Shown here one piece after another: positions 1 to 8,676 of a stretch of 55,281 bases of DNA. The notes below the pieces were generated by a model, which was not told the DNA's origin, searched no databases, and saw only the letters and a list, made by a program, of their open reading frames with translations. The DNA comes from CAIOTO01 sp040389165. GTDB lineage: Bacteria > Pseudomonadota > Alphaproteobacteria > Paracaedibacterales > CAIOTO01. Location of the stretch: the NCBI GenBank assembly GCA_040389165.1, contig JAZKAK010000008.1, forward strand, positions 1 to 55,281, given 5' to 3'. The first letter of the stretch is position 1. Each line of letters starts with the position of its first letter. Position numbers and translations under genes: made by a program.

Positions 1-323
1 AAAGCGTATGTGGGTATGGATATTAAGTTAATTTATTCCGTAAAATGGTATTAATACGAACGCCTCTGCCATTGAGGGAGGCATATAGAATTTGGTTGTG
101 CGCACGGTTTGCACATTAATTATTTGCAGTTGAACTTTTATAGATATCCAGATCGAGTTCGGGCATGACAACGTGGGGGGATGGAAAATGACGATGAGGA
201 TGCAAGATAACAATCAGGGGAATGTGCATGCTATAATCCCGCGCGCCTGCTTAAAAAAGAATCCAAAAACAGAGATGCATTGACGCATATATCATTAACT
301 TTAAACGGATTGAGAGAGGGGGG
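1..323. other. Intergenic stretch with no convincing gene
   Basis: No reading frame here looks like a protein. A 61-codon frame on the minus strand has no family resemblance and runs through a REP-like half-palindrome at 148-169 (CCAG...CATGAC). The sequence TGCTATAAT at 229-237 resembles an extended -10 element on the plus strand. It has no good -35 and no plus-strand gene follows it, so I do not call a promoter. Confidence 0.5.
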
Positions 324-410
324 TGGTGCCTGCAGCCAGACTTGAACTGGCACGAGCGTTCGCTCGACAGATTTTAAATCTGTTGTGTCTACCGATTTCA
401 CCATGCAGGC
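324..410 (-). tRNA. tRNA-Leu (anticodon UAA)
   Basis: Read on the minus strand, this 87-nt sequence folds as a class II tRNA. The acceptor arms GCCTGCA and TGCAGGC pair perfectly, and the discriminator A and an encoded CCA follow. The anticodon loop TTTAAAA gives UAA. A long variable arm and a T loop of TTCAAGT are visible. It decodes UUA leucine codons, which are common in AT-rich genomes. It lies downstream of the mlaF gene on the same strand. Confidence 0.97.
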
Positions 411-578
411 TGAATTTACATCAATTCAAAAAACACACCGTATGGTGCATATATTTCTTTGAATCAACGCTAAATTCAATATATATAATCTAGACCATTT
501 TTGGTCTGAATGGCAAGGGGATATATACGTATAACTTGAAAAAGTTTTAAATAAGGCTTCCCATCACAGAATAAAATG

Positions 579-1406
579 TTAAACGGTGAATGGCCCGACA
601 AGCTTTCCATTGATAAATTGATCAACATACGGGTTATTTGTCTCATCCATTTGTTGAATGGTGCCTTGCCATATGAATTGCCCTTTATACAGAAGGCCAA
701 CGCGATCACCAATTTTACGTAAACTATTAATATCGTGTGTAATTGTAATTGCGCTTGCGCCAATATCACGCACACACCGAAGAATAAGTTCGTTAATAGT
801 ACCGCTTATAATAGGATCAAGCCCTGTTGTTGGTTCATCAAAAAAGATAATGTCCGGATTTGTTGCAATTGCGCGCGCTAGCGCCACACGTTTTTGCATG
901 CCCCCTGATAATTCAGCTGGATATACATCCGCTACCTTGACAGATAAATCAACAGCGTCTAATTTTTCAAGTGCAATTTTTCGTGCTTGAACCTTATCCA
1001 TACCAAGCCCTTGAACCAAGCCAAAAGCAATATTTTCGGCGATCGTCATGCTGTCAAAGAGCGCTCCGCCTTGAAACAACACGCCAAAACTCATAAGTAC
1101 CTTTTGTCGTTCGCGCGTTGATAACGTTTGTATGTCTACATTATTAACGCGTATTTCACCCGCATCAGGTGCCAGTAAACCCAAGATGCATTTGATAAGA
1201 ACAGATTTTCCGGTTCCAGAGCCGCCAATAATAACAAATGATTCACCTTTGTTCACTGTTAGCGANNNNNNNNNNTTCAACACTTTGTTCTCGCCAAAAG
1301 CTTTTGTGAGATTACGTACGTCAATAAATGGAGCCGCAGAAAGAGACGTAACAGAAAGTGATTCTGCAACAGGTGTGCCGTTGTTGGTAATGATGGAGTT
1401 AGTCAT
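579..1406 (-). CDS. mlaF: Phospholipid ABC transporter ATPase MlaF (contains an assembly gap)
   Basis: This is the cytoplasmic ATPase of the Mla/Ttg2 system, which moves phospholipids between outer and inner membranes and keeps the outer leaflet asymmetric. Visible motifs are Walker A GGSGTGKS, the ABC signature LSGGMQKR, Walker B IIFFDEPTTGLDP and the switch His in TITHD. The GGSGTGKS P-loop and GLDP after Walker B are typical of MlaF rather than of general importers. About 275 codons matches the family. Ten N at 1266-1275 replace roughly four codons just before the P-loop strand; the frame is kept across them. The permease MlaE and the substrate-binding protein MlaD are not in the window: downstream lies only tRNA-Leu, and the upstream neighbour is tamA. 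A long N-terminal extension of about 25 residues precedes FIDVRNL, so the real start could be later. Confidence 0.9.
   Translation of the reverse strand: MTNSIITNNGTPVAESLSVTSLSAAPFIDVRNLTKAFGENKVLXXXXSLTVNKGESFVIIGGSGTGKSVLIKCILGLLAPDAGEIRVNNVDIQTLSTRERQKVLMSFGVLFQGGALFDSMTIAENIAFGLVQGLGMDKVQARKIALEKLDAVDLSVKVADVYPAELSGGMQKRVALARAIATNPDIIFFDEPTTGLDPIISGTINELILRCVRDIGASAITITHDINSLRKIGDRVGLLYKGQFIWQGTIQQMDETNNPYVDQFINGKLVGPFTV
1266..1275. other. Assembly gap (10 N) inside mlaF
   Basis: Ten ambiguous bases sit between the codons for NKVL and SLTVNKG of MlaF. Family members have three or four residues at this point, so the real sequence is close to the gap length. It is a scaffold join, not a biological lesion. 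Confidence 0.98.
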
Positions 1407-1473
1407 AAAAACCTTGATGTTTTTTAAATTTTATTATCTTGTAAATCGTAGCAAGTTTATGCGCAATACTCAA

Positions 1474-3438
1474 CTAAAACGCCTGTCCGACACTGATGTA
1501 AAACTGATAAGGTGAGTCAATGCGCTTTCCATACGGATCTTTACGTCGTGTAAAAGGGAACGCTACATCAAAACGTATAGGGCCGAATCCACTGAAATAA
1601 CGTACACCAAAACCGGCGCCATAGAGACTGTTCTTTGTGCCAAATTCAGGTGCACGTTTTGTGGTGACGGCAGCCGCTTCGAAAAATGTCGCAAGGCCAA
1701 TTGATTCACTTACGCGCGCCCGTAATTCAGCACCACATTCGGCCATTGATCGTCCGCCTAAGGGAACACTGCTCGCATCAAGTGGCCCAACCATTTGATA
1801 ACTGTAGGCGCGAATAGAGGCGGCACCACCACTATAAAAACGTTTGTTTGGAGGCGTTTTCGTAAAATCATTTATAAACAAGGTTCCTGCTTTAGCGTAC
1901 CCTGCCAAGACAAGTTTACCCTCGCCAAGTTCATTTTGCTTTAGCGGAATGTAAACATTCAGGTTTCCTGTTGCTTTTGTAAATTGCCCTCTATTATCGC
2001 CCAGTTTTCCCCAATATGGCGTTCCTTGAATGGCTAAACGCATTCCTTGAGACGGATCTAGAAAATTATTACTTGTATCTATTTTTGCAATAATGGGAAT
2101 ACCCGTTAAATGACTATTGAAAACCGTATTTTGTGCATACAAATGGCTTGCATCATTTAAAATACCTACGGATGTGTGAATCGTATCTTGAATTGGAATA
2201 TCATATGACATGCCTCCTGTGAGTGTGCGACCACTATACGCACGTGTTTTTTCGCGTAATAAAATACCTTGAAATGAAAGAATATTTTCAGCACCGCCAA
2301 GGTCAGGAATATCGTATGAGATTTTTCCGCGTTGTTCTCGTTTCGATGATTTGATGGACGCACCAAGGTGTTCACCGTTACCAAACACATTGTTGTGATG
2401 CCAGAAAATCCGCCCACCAATTCCTTCAGATGTAGAGTACCGCGCACCAGTTCCAATGATTCTTGGTCGTGCTTCGGATGCCTTGGCATGCATAATAATT
2501 TTTTGTGTATTTGTTGCATCATCCGAAGAATTTGGAATTGGTTCAGCTGTCACATGAAAATTTGAAATCACATTTGACATGATGAGTTTCTTTTGTGTGC
2601 GTTTTACTTCTTTCTCGTTATAAGGATCGCCTTCTTTCCAGGTAATACGATTTTTAACAAATGAAGGGCTTATTTGCGTCAGTCCTTCGATTTTGGTACC
2701 AGCAATGATCGCATGATATTTTATAGAGACAGGAAATGTTACATAAAGCGATCGGTTTTCTGTGTTCAAAATGCCTTGAGGGGTGTGAACGTCAACGAAT
2801 GGATAGCCTTTTTCAAGAAAATAGTTCTTAATTTTTCTTCGTGCATCTTCCAGTTTTTCAAGCTCCACAGGTTCACCAGCTTTAAGACCAACAATATCTT
2901 CAGTTAAACGTAGGGTCTGTTTTTGCTTGAAATCTGACGCAGAATCTGTGTTAATGGTTATTCCGCCGATGGTAAAGCGATCTCCTGGAATAATTTTGAA
3001 ATCAATGATTATTCGTGGCTTTTCTGGCCCCAATAACGTTGATTTAGGTGCATCTTTTTCAGCAGATGTGTTCTCTTTATAGCCTGTTTCATCATGTGCA
3101 TGAAAATTTACAGTTCCTTCAAAGTAACCATTCTCATGTAAAATATGTAGAAAAAGTTCTTGATCTTTAGCTGCGCGTTTTAAAAGAGCACTTTTTGAAG
3201 ATGGTTGATTTATAGCAAGCCGTAATAATTTTGATGAACGTTTAATGCTTGTTTCAAGTGCGCCTGTTAGTTCGGGCGTAAATGTAACGTCATAGTGAAT
3301 TCCTTCAGATGAAAATAAATCCTTTGTGGGATCTTCCTCATCTTTATGAAACCAATCGCAACTTGTAAGGAGACCAAGTGTGCAAATACCAAATAGATAT
3401 TTCTTCCAATAAGAATGCACACTTTTTCTCCATTGCAC
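1474..3438 (-). CDS. tamA: Outer-membrane Omp85-family assembly protein, TamA type
   Basis: TamA-like proteins sit in the outer membrane and, with TamB, help insert autotransporters and other barrels. The 654-residue product has an N-terminal export signal, about three POTRA-type repeats (roughly residues 45-300) and a C-terminal 16-strand barrel domain. The barrel carries the conserved loop-6 segment SIRAY (after RFYSGGAA) and ends in phenylalanine (VGQAF), as Omp85 barrels do. The signal sequence ends in LLTSC, which resembles a lipobox and is unusual for this family. The protein is somewhat longer than E. coli TamA (577). TamB is not adjacent; the neighbours are mlaF and fabI. The autotransporter at 29768 is a plausible client, but that is inference. 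Confidence 0.85.
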   Translation of the reverse strand: MQWRKSVHSYWKKYLFGICTLGLLTSCDWFHKDEEDPTKDLFSSEGIHYDVTFTPELTGALETSIKRSSKLLRLAINQPSSKSALLKRAAKDQELFLHILHENGYFEGTVNFHAHDETGYKENTSAEKDAPKSTLLGPEKPRIIIDFKIIPGDRFTIGGITINTDSASDFKQKQTLRLTEDIVGLKAGEPVELEKLEDARRKIKNYFLEKGYPFVDVHTPQGILNTENRSLYVTFPVSIKYHAIIAGTKIEGLTQISPSFVKNRITWKEGDPYNEKEVKRTQKKLIMSNVISNFHVTAEPIPNSSDDATNTQKIIMHAKASEARPRIIGTGARYSTSEGIGGRIFWHHNNVFGNGEHLGASIKSSKREQRGKISYDIPDLGGAENILSFQGILLREKTRAYSGRTLTGGMSYDIPIQDTIHTSVGILNDASHLYAQNTVFNSHLTGIPIIAKIDTSNNFLDPSQGMRLAIQGTPYWGKLGDNRGQFTKATGNLNVYIPLKQNELGEGKLVLAGYAKAGTLFINDFTKTPPNKRFYSGGAASIRAYSYQMVGPLDASSVPLGGRSMAECGAELRARVSESIGLATFFEAAAVTTKRAPEFGTKNSLYGAGFGVRYFSGFGPIRFDVAFPFTRRKDPYGKRIDSPYQFYISVGQAF

Positions 3439-3509
3439 ATGATATCGTAAGTGTATCAGCAGACTTTATACAACAAAAGGATAAGTGTGCTAAATTTTAT
3501 ATAAAATTA

Positions 3510-4313
3510 TTAAACTGTGCTAATATCCGGCGCATCGACAGCTTTCATACCAACAACATGATAGCCTGAATCCACATGATGAATTTCACCAGTGACACCT
3601 GATGATAAATGGCTAAGCAAGTAAAGCCCAGCGCCACCTAAATCGTCTTGTGAGGTGTTGCGCTTAAGCGGTGAGTTATAGAGATTCCATTTCAGAATGT
3701 GATGAAAATCACCTATGCCAGATGCTGCTAGCGTTTTGACAGGACCTGCTGAGATAGCATTCACGCGGATGTTACGTCCACCTAAATCTACAGCAAGGTA
3801 GCGCACACTTGCTTCTAGAGCAGCTTTTGCAACACCCATTACATTGTAATGTGGCATTACTTTTTCAGCACCATAATAGGATAGGGTTAAGAAAGCACCG
3901 CCTTCATTCATAATAGCAGAACCTTCACGACAAACCTCGGTGAAGGAATAGCACGATATATCAAGTGAATTAATAAAATTAGCGCGTGAGGTGCTTAGAT
4001 ATTGTCCTTTTAGTTCATCTTTGTCTGAAAAAGCAAGTGAATGTACGACAAAATCAATAGTGCCCCATTTTTCTTTAAGTGTGTCAAAAGTTGCCTTAAT
4101 GTGTCCTTCCTTTGATACATCGCACTCAATAAGAAATTCTGAACCAAACAAGGCGGCAATAGGTGCCACACGCTTTGCAAGCGTTTCTGATTGGTAGGTA
4201 AACGCAAGTTCTGCGCCATGTTCAGCAAGCGCTTTTGTGATGCCGTACGCTAATGAATGGTCGTTGGCAAGACCCATAATAACGCCGCGTTTGCCGGCCA
4301 TTAATTTCTGCAT
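3510..4313 (-). CDS. fabI: Enoyl-[acyl-carrier-protein] reductase (NADH)
   Basis: FabI catalyses the last reductive step of each cycle of type II fatty-acid synthesis. The 267-residue sequence is a complete SDR-fold reductase. It has the FabI-type nucleotide-binding start GKRGVIMGLANDHSLAYG, and the catalytic pair Tyr and Lys in YNVMGVAK, preceded by SYYGAEKVMPH. The segment NAISAGPVKTLAASGI is the substrate-loop region. ISAGPVKTLAA is the FabI signature that distinguishes it from FabG. An alternative start at the second Met (MAGKRG) is possible. The gene lies between the ExbB-like gene and tamA on the same strand, with 150-nt spacers, so it is probably transcribed on its own. Confidence 0.97.
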   Translation of the reverse strand: MQKLMAGKRGVIMGLANDHSLAYGITKALAEHGAELAFTYQSETLAKRVAPIAALFGSEFLIECDVSKEGHIKATFDTLKEKWGTIDFVVHSLAFSDKDELKGQYLSTSRANFINSLDISCYSFTEVCREGSAIMNEGGAFLTLSYYGAEKVMPHYNVMGVAKAALEASVRYLAVDLGGRNIRVNAISAGPVKTLAASGIGDFHHILKWNLYNSPLKRNTSQDDLGGAGLYLLSHLSSGVTGEIHHVDSGYHVVGMKAVDAPDISTV

Positions 4314-4469
4314 ATTTGGTATCCTATTAAAAAAATGACGAAACTGTCATTATGTAATTATTTGCTTGATGTGGTTCTGATGGCATTAAGACCATTATGA
4401 AAAATATCATGGTATAAATTTATAACTATATCTTCATTATTGTAAACGAAAAAATAGGTTTTTTCGCAT

Positions 4470-5585
4470 TTATGCAGCTTCTTGACCATTGGTTGCAATG
4501 GCCGCGAGCGTGCGCGAAACAACACGTATTTCGTTTCGTATGTCTTGTGTAGAACGACTGCGCCCTTCAATAAGTTCTTCAAGCATTTTTGTTAAGGTAG
4601 CATCAAGGCTGCGCACATGTGTTTTAATGATTTCTTCATTGCGCCCTTGTGGACCTTCTTTTGATTGAGTCATCATCATCTCTTGCAGTTCAACCTGATT
4701 CTGAGCCAAACGCTGAGAAAAGTTCTGATGAGCAATCATGTGTTCACTCATTTCACTTAATTTCTCACTGAATACCTGTAAGGATTTAACCATGGATAAG
4801 CGGGTGTCTTCTGTTTTTTTCATTTGTTGGTGTAGAGATGAAAGACCTTCAATTGTCTGCTCAAGCAGTCCTTGACTGAAAGCAGGACCCGACGAAGTAT
4901 CTGCGCTTGATGAATAGCGTGTGCTACAAGCAAGACGTTCTTCAAGGCTATTATAGAACGTTGAAAATGAACGACCTACTTGTAAATCCAAAAAACCAAC
5001 GATAAGTGATCCTGCTAAACCAAACATTGAACAACTAAAGGCTGTCCCCATACCCGCAAGAGCTGATGTGATGCCTTCTTGCATTGGTTGTAATTCTTTT
5101 GCAGAACCTATACTGCCAATGACGCCTGCTACGCCATTAATCGTTTGCGACAACCCCCAGAGGGTACCTAAAAGGCCCAAGAAAACAAGCAACCCAATGA
5201 TGTATCGGCAAATATCACGTGATTCATCAAGGCGCCCTTCAATACTTGATAAAATGGATTTTGCAGCAATCGGTGTAAGACTTGTTAATGGATGATCATC
5301 ATTCATTAAAATAACAATAGGTGCTAGAATCTTAACCTTTGGCGTGCCTGGAAACCGTTCACGACCTAAGTCAAAGCGATTAAGCCATTTTTGCTCTTGC
5401 ATCAAACCAAAGATAAGGTAAAAGCAATATACTATGCCAAATATGGAAACGCCAAAAATAGCACTATTTAACCAAATATTATGAATGAATATATTTACAA
5501 GAGGTTGAAGCATGTAAATAATAGCAACGACAACGAGTGCCGTGAGTAGCCCCATGCGTATTAGGGATTTTATGATGAAAGACAT
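4470..5585 (-). CDS. MotA/TolQ/ExbB-family proton channel protein
   Basis: This 371-residue inner-membrane protein has two N-terminal membrane segments (about 10-30 and 40-60) and a second pair in the MotA/TolQ/ExbB core. The core segments are IIGLLVFLGLLGTLWGL and GMGTAFSCSMFGLAGSLIVG. A long predicted coiled coil follows the core to the C terminus (from about residue 240). The GTLWGL and GTAF segments are the channel-lining family motifs. Members usually work with a MotB/TolR/ExbD partner carrying the proton-binding Asp, and no partner gene is next to it: crcB lies upstream and fabI downstream. Its exact job is therefore unknown. It is not a typical TolQ (about 230 residues) or flagellar MotA. 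Confidence 0.75.
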   Translation of the reverse strand: MSFIIKSLIRMGLLTALVVVAIIYMLQPLVNIFIHNIWLNSAIFGVSIFGIVYCFYLIFGLMQEQKWLNRFDLGRERFPGTPKVKILAPIVILMNDDHPLTSLTPIAAKSILSSIEGRLDESRDICRYIIGLLVFLGLLGTLWGLSQTINGVAGVIGSIGSAKELQPMQEGITSALAGMGTAFSCSMFGLAGSLIVGFLDLQVGRSFSTFYNSLEERLACSTRYSSSADTSSGPAFSQGLLEQTIEGLSSLHQQMKKTEDTRLSMVKSLQVFSEKLSEMSEHMIAHQNFSQRLAQNQVELQEMMMTQSKEGPQGRNEEIIKTHVRSLDATLTKMLEELIEGRSRSTQDIRNEIRVVSRTLAAIATNGQEAA

Positions 5586-5650
5586 AATTTTAAATCCTTT
5601 AAGGTTGGTTCATTCCCATCATTATAAAAATAATGGGCGACGTCGAGATA

Positions 5651-5680
5651 CTGTACCATGTTTCCTTTATATTGGTACAG
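5651..5680. repeat. Perfect 8-bp inverted repeat between crcB and the ExbB-like gene
   Basis: CTGTACCA (5651-5658) is repeated inverted as TGGTACAG (5673-5680) around a 14-base loop. No T run follows on either side, so it is not a standard terminator. It lies in the 5' region of the ExbB-like gene and could be an operator. Confidence 0.4.
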
Positions 5681-5714
5681 TGAGGAATAATTTCAAGGGG
5701 CTGCATTCATTTTT

Positions 5715-6107
5715 TTAAGAAAACTTAATTAAATAAAAATATTTGACGAACCATATGCCAAGCATCAAGAAAATAATGGACAATAGAACAGAGGCAATTA
5801 AATACAAAGCTCCCCATCCAAAATCACCACGTTGTAATAAATGTATGCAATCGTTGGTGAAACTAGAGAATGTTGTGAATCCTCCTAGAAAGCCAATAAT
5901 AATAAAGCTATTCCATAAAGAATGTGTCGCAAAAGAATTAAATGCGCCAAGCGTAGTCCCCATCAAAAAACACCCCAATACATTAACGGTGAGAATGCCC
6001 ACGGGAAATGTAGTATCAACAGTTTTTGATAATAAATGCGTTATGAAAAAGCGAAGGCATGAACCAAGTCCTCCACCAAGAAAGATAAGAAGCGTTTTAT
6101 GTACCAT
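5715..6107 (-). CDS. crcB: Fluoride ion channel CrcB/FluC
   Basis: CrcB (FluC) is a small membrane channel that exports toxic fluoride. The 130-residue product has four hydrophobic helices. It carries the family motifs GGGLGSCLRF near the N terminus, GILTVNVLGCFLMG in helix 2 and GFLGGFTTFSSF in helix 3, where the TTFSSF stretch lines the ion path. The length is usual for the family. It is followed, after 130 nt, by the ExbB-like gene on the same strand. The upstream segment lacks the conserved 5' half of a fluoride riboswitch, so no riboswitch is called. Confidence 0.95.
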   Translation of the reverse strand: MVHKTLLIFLGGGLGSCLRFFITHLLSKTVDTTFPVGILTVNVLGCFLMGTTLGAFNSFATHSLWNSFIIIGFLGGFTTFSSFTNDCIHLLQRGDFGWGALYLIASVLLSIIFLMLGIWFVKYFYLIKFS

Positions 6108-6150
6108 TAATCAGCTTCCGTTCGCATCCGGGGGATAACGAAAATACCAT

Positions 6151-6190
6151 CCCTTTTATTCACTTTTATTCACTTTTATTCACTTTTATT
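6151..6190. repeat. 10-bp tandem repeat at the 3' end of the cpoB-like gene
   Basis: The unit CACTTTTATT occurs three times in a row at 6161-6190, and a near copy, CCCTTTTATT, occupies 6151-6160. On the minus strand the first unit codes for the last residues of the CpoB-like protein, and the stop codon falls at the junction to the next unit, so copy-number change would hardly alter the protein. Confidence 0.85.
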
Positions 6191-7087
6191 GTCACTAACG
6201 CCACAAGAAGCGCCCGATTTCAACGCAGAAAATCGCTTTTTTTGTTCATCATCAAGGGTTTCTTTTGCCAATATTTTGACTTGAGCGCATGCATCTTCTT
6301 TATTATTTTTAGCGAGAAGAGTTTCACCATAACCAAGGCGTGCACGAATTGCATTTTGTACATCTAATGGTTTTGTTATCGCCATCTTATATGATTTTTG
6401 AGCTTCATCTACATTACCCAGTTTATAATGTGCATCGCCACCATGCACAAATGCTTTGTTCGCATACGTTTCATCTGGGTATGTTTTTGTAATAAGTTCA
6501 AAGGCTTCTGCAGCATTTTTCAGGTCTTCCTTGCTATCATTCTTTAGTCCTGCATTCAACAAAGCCATTGCTTGATTGAATTGGGCTAGGGAAGGGCTTT
6601 TTGTGTCAAGTGATGGAGCTGGACCTGCTTCAGCTTGCTCTGTTGCAAGCGTGTCTACTGCATGTTTAGTCGGAGTTCCCGCAGAAACAGATGTTACAGC
6701 TGCAGTAGTTGTTGGAATGATAGAGGATGGATCTTGAGGTTTTGCTTGATTCTGCGGGTTCTTTGCATCAAGTAAAGCGGCGACAGTTTTCTCAAGTTCA
6801 TCCAAACGTCGCTCGTGCTCTTTCAATCGATGCGCAATAGCTTCTTCGGGAGTTTGATCAATATTTGCTGATATGTCTTCTTTTTGTTCGATTGAAGCAT
6901 TTTCCTGTACGAGTTTATTATATTCAGAAACTAACTCTTGAAGTTTTTTCGCATTATGGCTCTGTTCTTGTTCTTCTTTTCTAATTTTTTCATCAATTGC
7001 TTTAATTTTCGATTCCAAAGACACACCACAAAAAGCGTTCGTTGCTGTTAAGGCTGAGATAGTTACGTAAAAGAGAGTTTTTTTCAT
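6176..7087 (-). CDS. Periplasmic CpoB/YbgF-like TPR protein
   Basis: The 303-residue product has an N-terminal Sec signal (MKKTLFYVTISALTATNAFC). A charged, probably coiled-coil segment follows (about 25-110), then a low-complexity Pro/Ala/Thr linker, then a C-terminal TPR-like region (about 175-290: MALLNAGLKND, ETYANKAFVHGGDAHYKLG, VQNAIRARLGYGETLLA). This domain order matches CpoB/YbgF, which works with Tol-Pal and links outer-membrane constriction to peptidoglycan synthesis. Two cysteines near the C terminus (ACAQV and GASCG) could pair. The tol-pal genes are not adjacent; crcB lies downstream. The assignment rests on architecture, so the function is probable rather than certain. Confidence 0.72.
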   Translation of the reverse strand: MKKTLFYVTISALTATNAFCGVSLESKIKAIDEKIRKEEQEQSHNAKKLQELVSEYNKLVQENASIEQKEDISANIDQTPEEAIAHRLKEHERRLDELEKTVAALLDAKNPQNQAKPQDPSSIIPTTTAAVTSVSAGTPTKHAVDTLATEQAEAGPAPSLDTKSPSLAQFNQAMALLNAGLKNDSKEDLKNAAEAFELITKTYPDETYANKAFVHGGDAHYKLGNVDEAQKSYKMAITKPLDVQNAIRARLGYGETLLAKNNKEDACAQVKILAKETLDDEQKKRFSALKSGASCGVSDNKSE

Positions 7088-7246
7088 TTAATTATCCACA
7101 TATATGAATTCGTCTAATCTTCATTAAAATAGCACAGCTGAAGAAATATAAAAGATACTTTCTTTCATATTGTTATTTTTTGCACGTCAATTGTGTGTTT
7201 TATGAAATAACGAGTGTAATGCAAAGCCTAGAAACCATTTTGTTTT

Positions 7247-8545
7247 TTATTTACCCCATGTTTTAGATCGAGCGCTGCGTGCACGTTCTTTTAATTCAAC
7301 ATCAATATAGCGGTCGGTGATTGCGCTGGAACTATGCCCAGCATCATCTCGCACATGTTCACGCGGGCGATGTTTTATATCATCAGATATTCCTGTGTGA
7401 CGCAACCAATGTACGGTGGCTGACCTTAACATCTCAGCTTCTTCATGTTCATTTTTTTCCTGTAATTGCTCAACAGCCGCATCAAAACACGTCTGTATTA
7501 ATTGGCGTATAACACGCGTACTTTCAATGCCTCCCTGACCTCTCTCTTTTTGCACAAGCGGCGCTTGATCACTAGGAGAAGGAAGAGGGGAGTAGCCAAG
7601 ATATACTCTGTATTCTTTCAAGGCCTCAAGCATCTCTAAACTTACCGCAATTTGACGCATTTTGTTGCCTTTACCCACGGTTCTAAACCACCAATCGTCA
7701 TTGTTATCACGAAAAAAATCGGCCATTTTTGGATTCCAACGCGGAGTTGAAGCAAGTTCTGATATACGTAAATACATGCTATAAAGCATTTGCAGCATAA
7801 AAAGTGTACGTTTATGTTTTTTTGGATTGCCTTCAGCCAACTGCTTTGTAATTGTTAGAACCATCTGCCATTGCTGCTCGGATAAACGGCGAATCATAGG
7901 CGTTGTTGATTGCGTACGTATAAACTTACTCTTTTGACGTATTTGCATAACAGGATTGCTTGAGATTATTTCTTCTTGAATCAGTGCGTTATAAAAAGAT
8001 CCTAAAATAGCAAAGAGCTGCTTGATGCCTTGTTGCGATTTTTCGAAGGATGCCTTATTTGGTTTTTTACCATCTTGAAAGGCTTTTTTTGAGACTTTAA
8101 CGACAAATGGGCGCCATTCTGGGTTTGGTATTCTTATACCGTCTTCGCATATAAAACGACTGACTGTTTTAAGACTAATCCAACGTTTTGGTGGTTTTTG
8201 ACAAAATTCGACAAACTCCTCTATATCAAGGTTTTTAAGTTCTAAAATGGATTTTTGCTGAACAAACCAACTCCATTGCATAAGACGATCAATTTCACGT
8301 CGATAGGAATTAAAGGTATCTAAACTACCGCGGTAATTGTAGAGAAAACGTAAGGCATGCACATATTCATTACGAGCATTTGATGGAAGCGCTGTTGTTG
8401 TGCCTACCAGACAGATATCAAGCCAATTCTTGATAGTAATACTGGAGTTTTCAATTTGATTGCGTTTATAGAGCTCACATGTATGTTCAAGCGTATCAAA
8501 CAAAGGTCGTGGCATAGCATTCGAGGGTGAGATTTTATGTGGCAT
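7247..8545 (-). CDS. Tyrosine recombinase / site-specific integrase
   Basis: This enzyme would cut and rejoin DNA at specific sites through a covalent tyrosine intermediate. The 432-residue sequence has a core-binding N-terminal part and a C-terminal catalytic domain. The catalytic residues are visible: Arg in YLRISELAS, Lys in VGKGNKMRQ, His-x-x-Arg in HWLRHTGIS, His in DDAGHSSS and the nucleophile Tyr in ITDRYID. It is over 100 residues longer than XerC or XerD and lacks their typical sequence, so it is more like plasmid or island integrases with a conserved DDAGHSSSAITDRYID end. It stands alone, between engB and cpoB, with no tRNA or phage genes beside it. A perfect 13-bp palindrome lies just upstream (8562-8593). 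Confidence 0.9.
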   Translation of the reverse strand: MPHKISPSNAMPRPLFDTLEHTCELYKRNQIENSSITIKNWLDICLVGTTTALPSNARNEYVHALRFLYNYRGSLDTFNSYRREIDRLMQWSWFVQQKSILELKNLDIEEFVEFCQKPPKRWISLKTVSRFICEDGIRIPNPEWRPFVVKVSKKAFQDGKKPNKASFEKSQQGIKQLFAILGSFYNALIQEEIISSNPVMQIRQKSKFIRTQSTTPMIRRLSEQQWQMVLTITKQLAEGNPKKHKRTLFMLQMLYSMYLRISELASTPRWNPKMADFFRDNNDDWWFRTVGKGNKMRQIAVSLEMLEALKEYRVYLGYSPLPSPSDQAPLVQKERGQGGIESTRVIRQLIQTCFDAAVEQLQEKNEHEEAEMLRSATVHWLRHTGISDDIKHRPREHVRDDAGHSSSAITDRYIDVELKERARSARSKTWGK

Positions 8546-8561
8546 TTAATGGGACTGCATC

Positions 8562-8593
8562 CTATATCCTGTAATAAAAGTTACAGGATATAG
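8562..8593. repeat. Perfect 13-bp inverted repeat upstream of the integrase
   Basis: CTATATCCTGTAA (8562-8574) and its exact reverse complement (8581-8593) are separated by six bases. The centre is about 30 nt from the integrase start codon. There is no T run after the stem, so it does not look like a terminator for engB. An operator or a recombinase-binding site is possible. The geometry of two arms with a 6-bp centre matches how tyrosine recombinases bind core sites, but this is inference. Confidence 0.7.
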
Positions 8594-8676
8594 TGAGCGA
8601 ATGCAAAAGAAAAAGTAGTTTCTGCAGAGAGAAAATAATACTAACTTTCTCTCTTCATTTTTGCCGAAAAGTTAGG

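Noticed and set aside
28..213. 61-codon frame on the minus strand
   Set aside because: It is made up partly of a REP-like arm and has no protein features.
229..237. TGCTATAAT as a plus-strand promoter
   Set aside because: There is no -35 partner and no plus-strand gene downstream; the next gene is a tRNA on the other strand.
6108..6160. Fluoride riboswitch upstream of crcB
   Set aside because: GCTGAT lies just before crcB, as in that riboswitch, but the conserved 5' half and the pseudoknot pairing are not found, and the segment overlaps the start codon.
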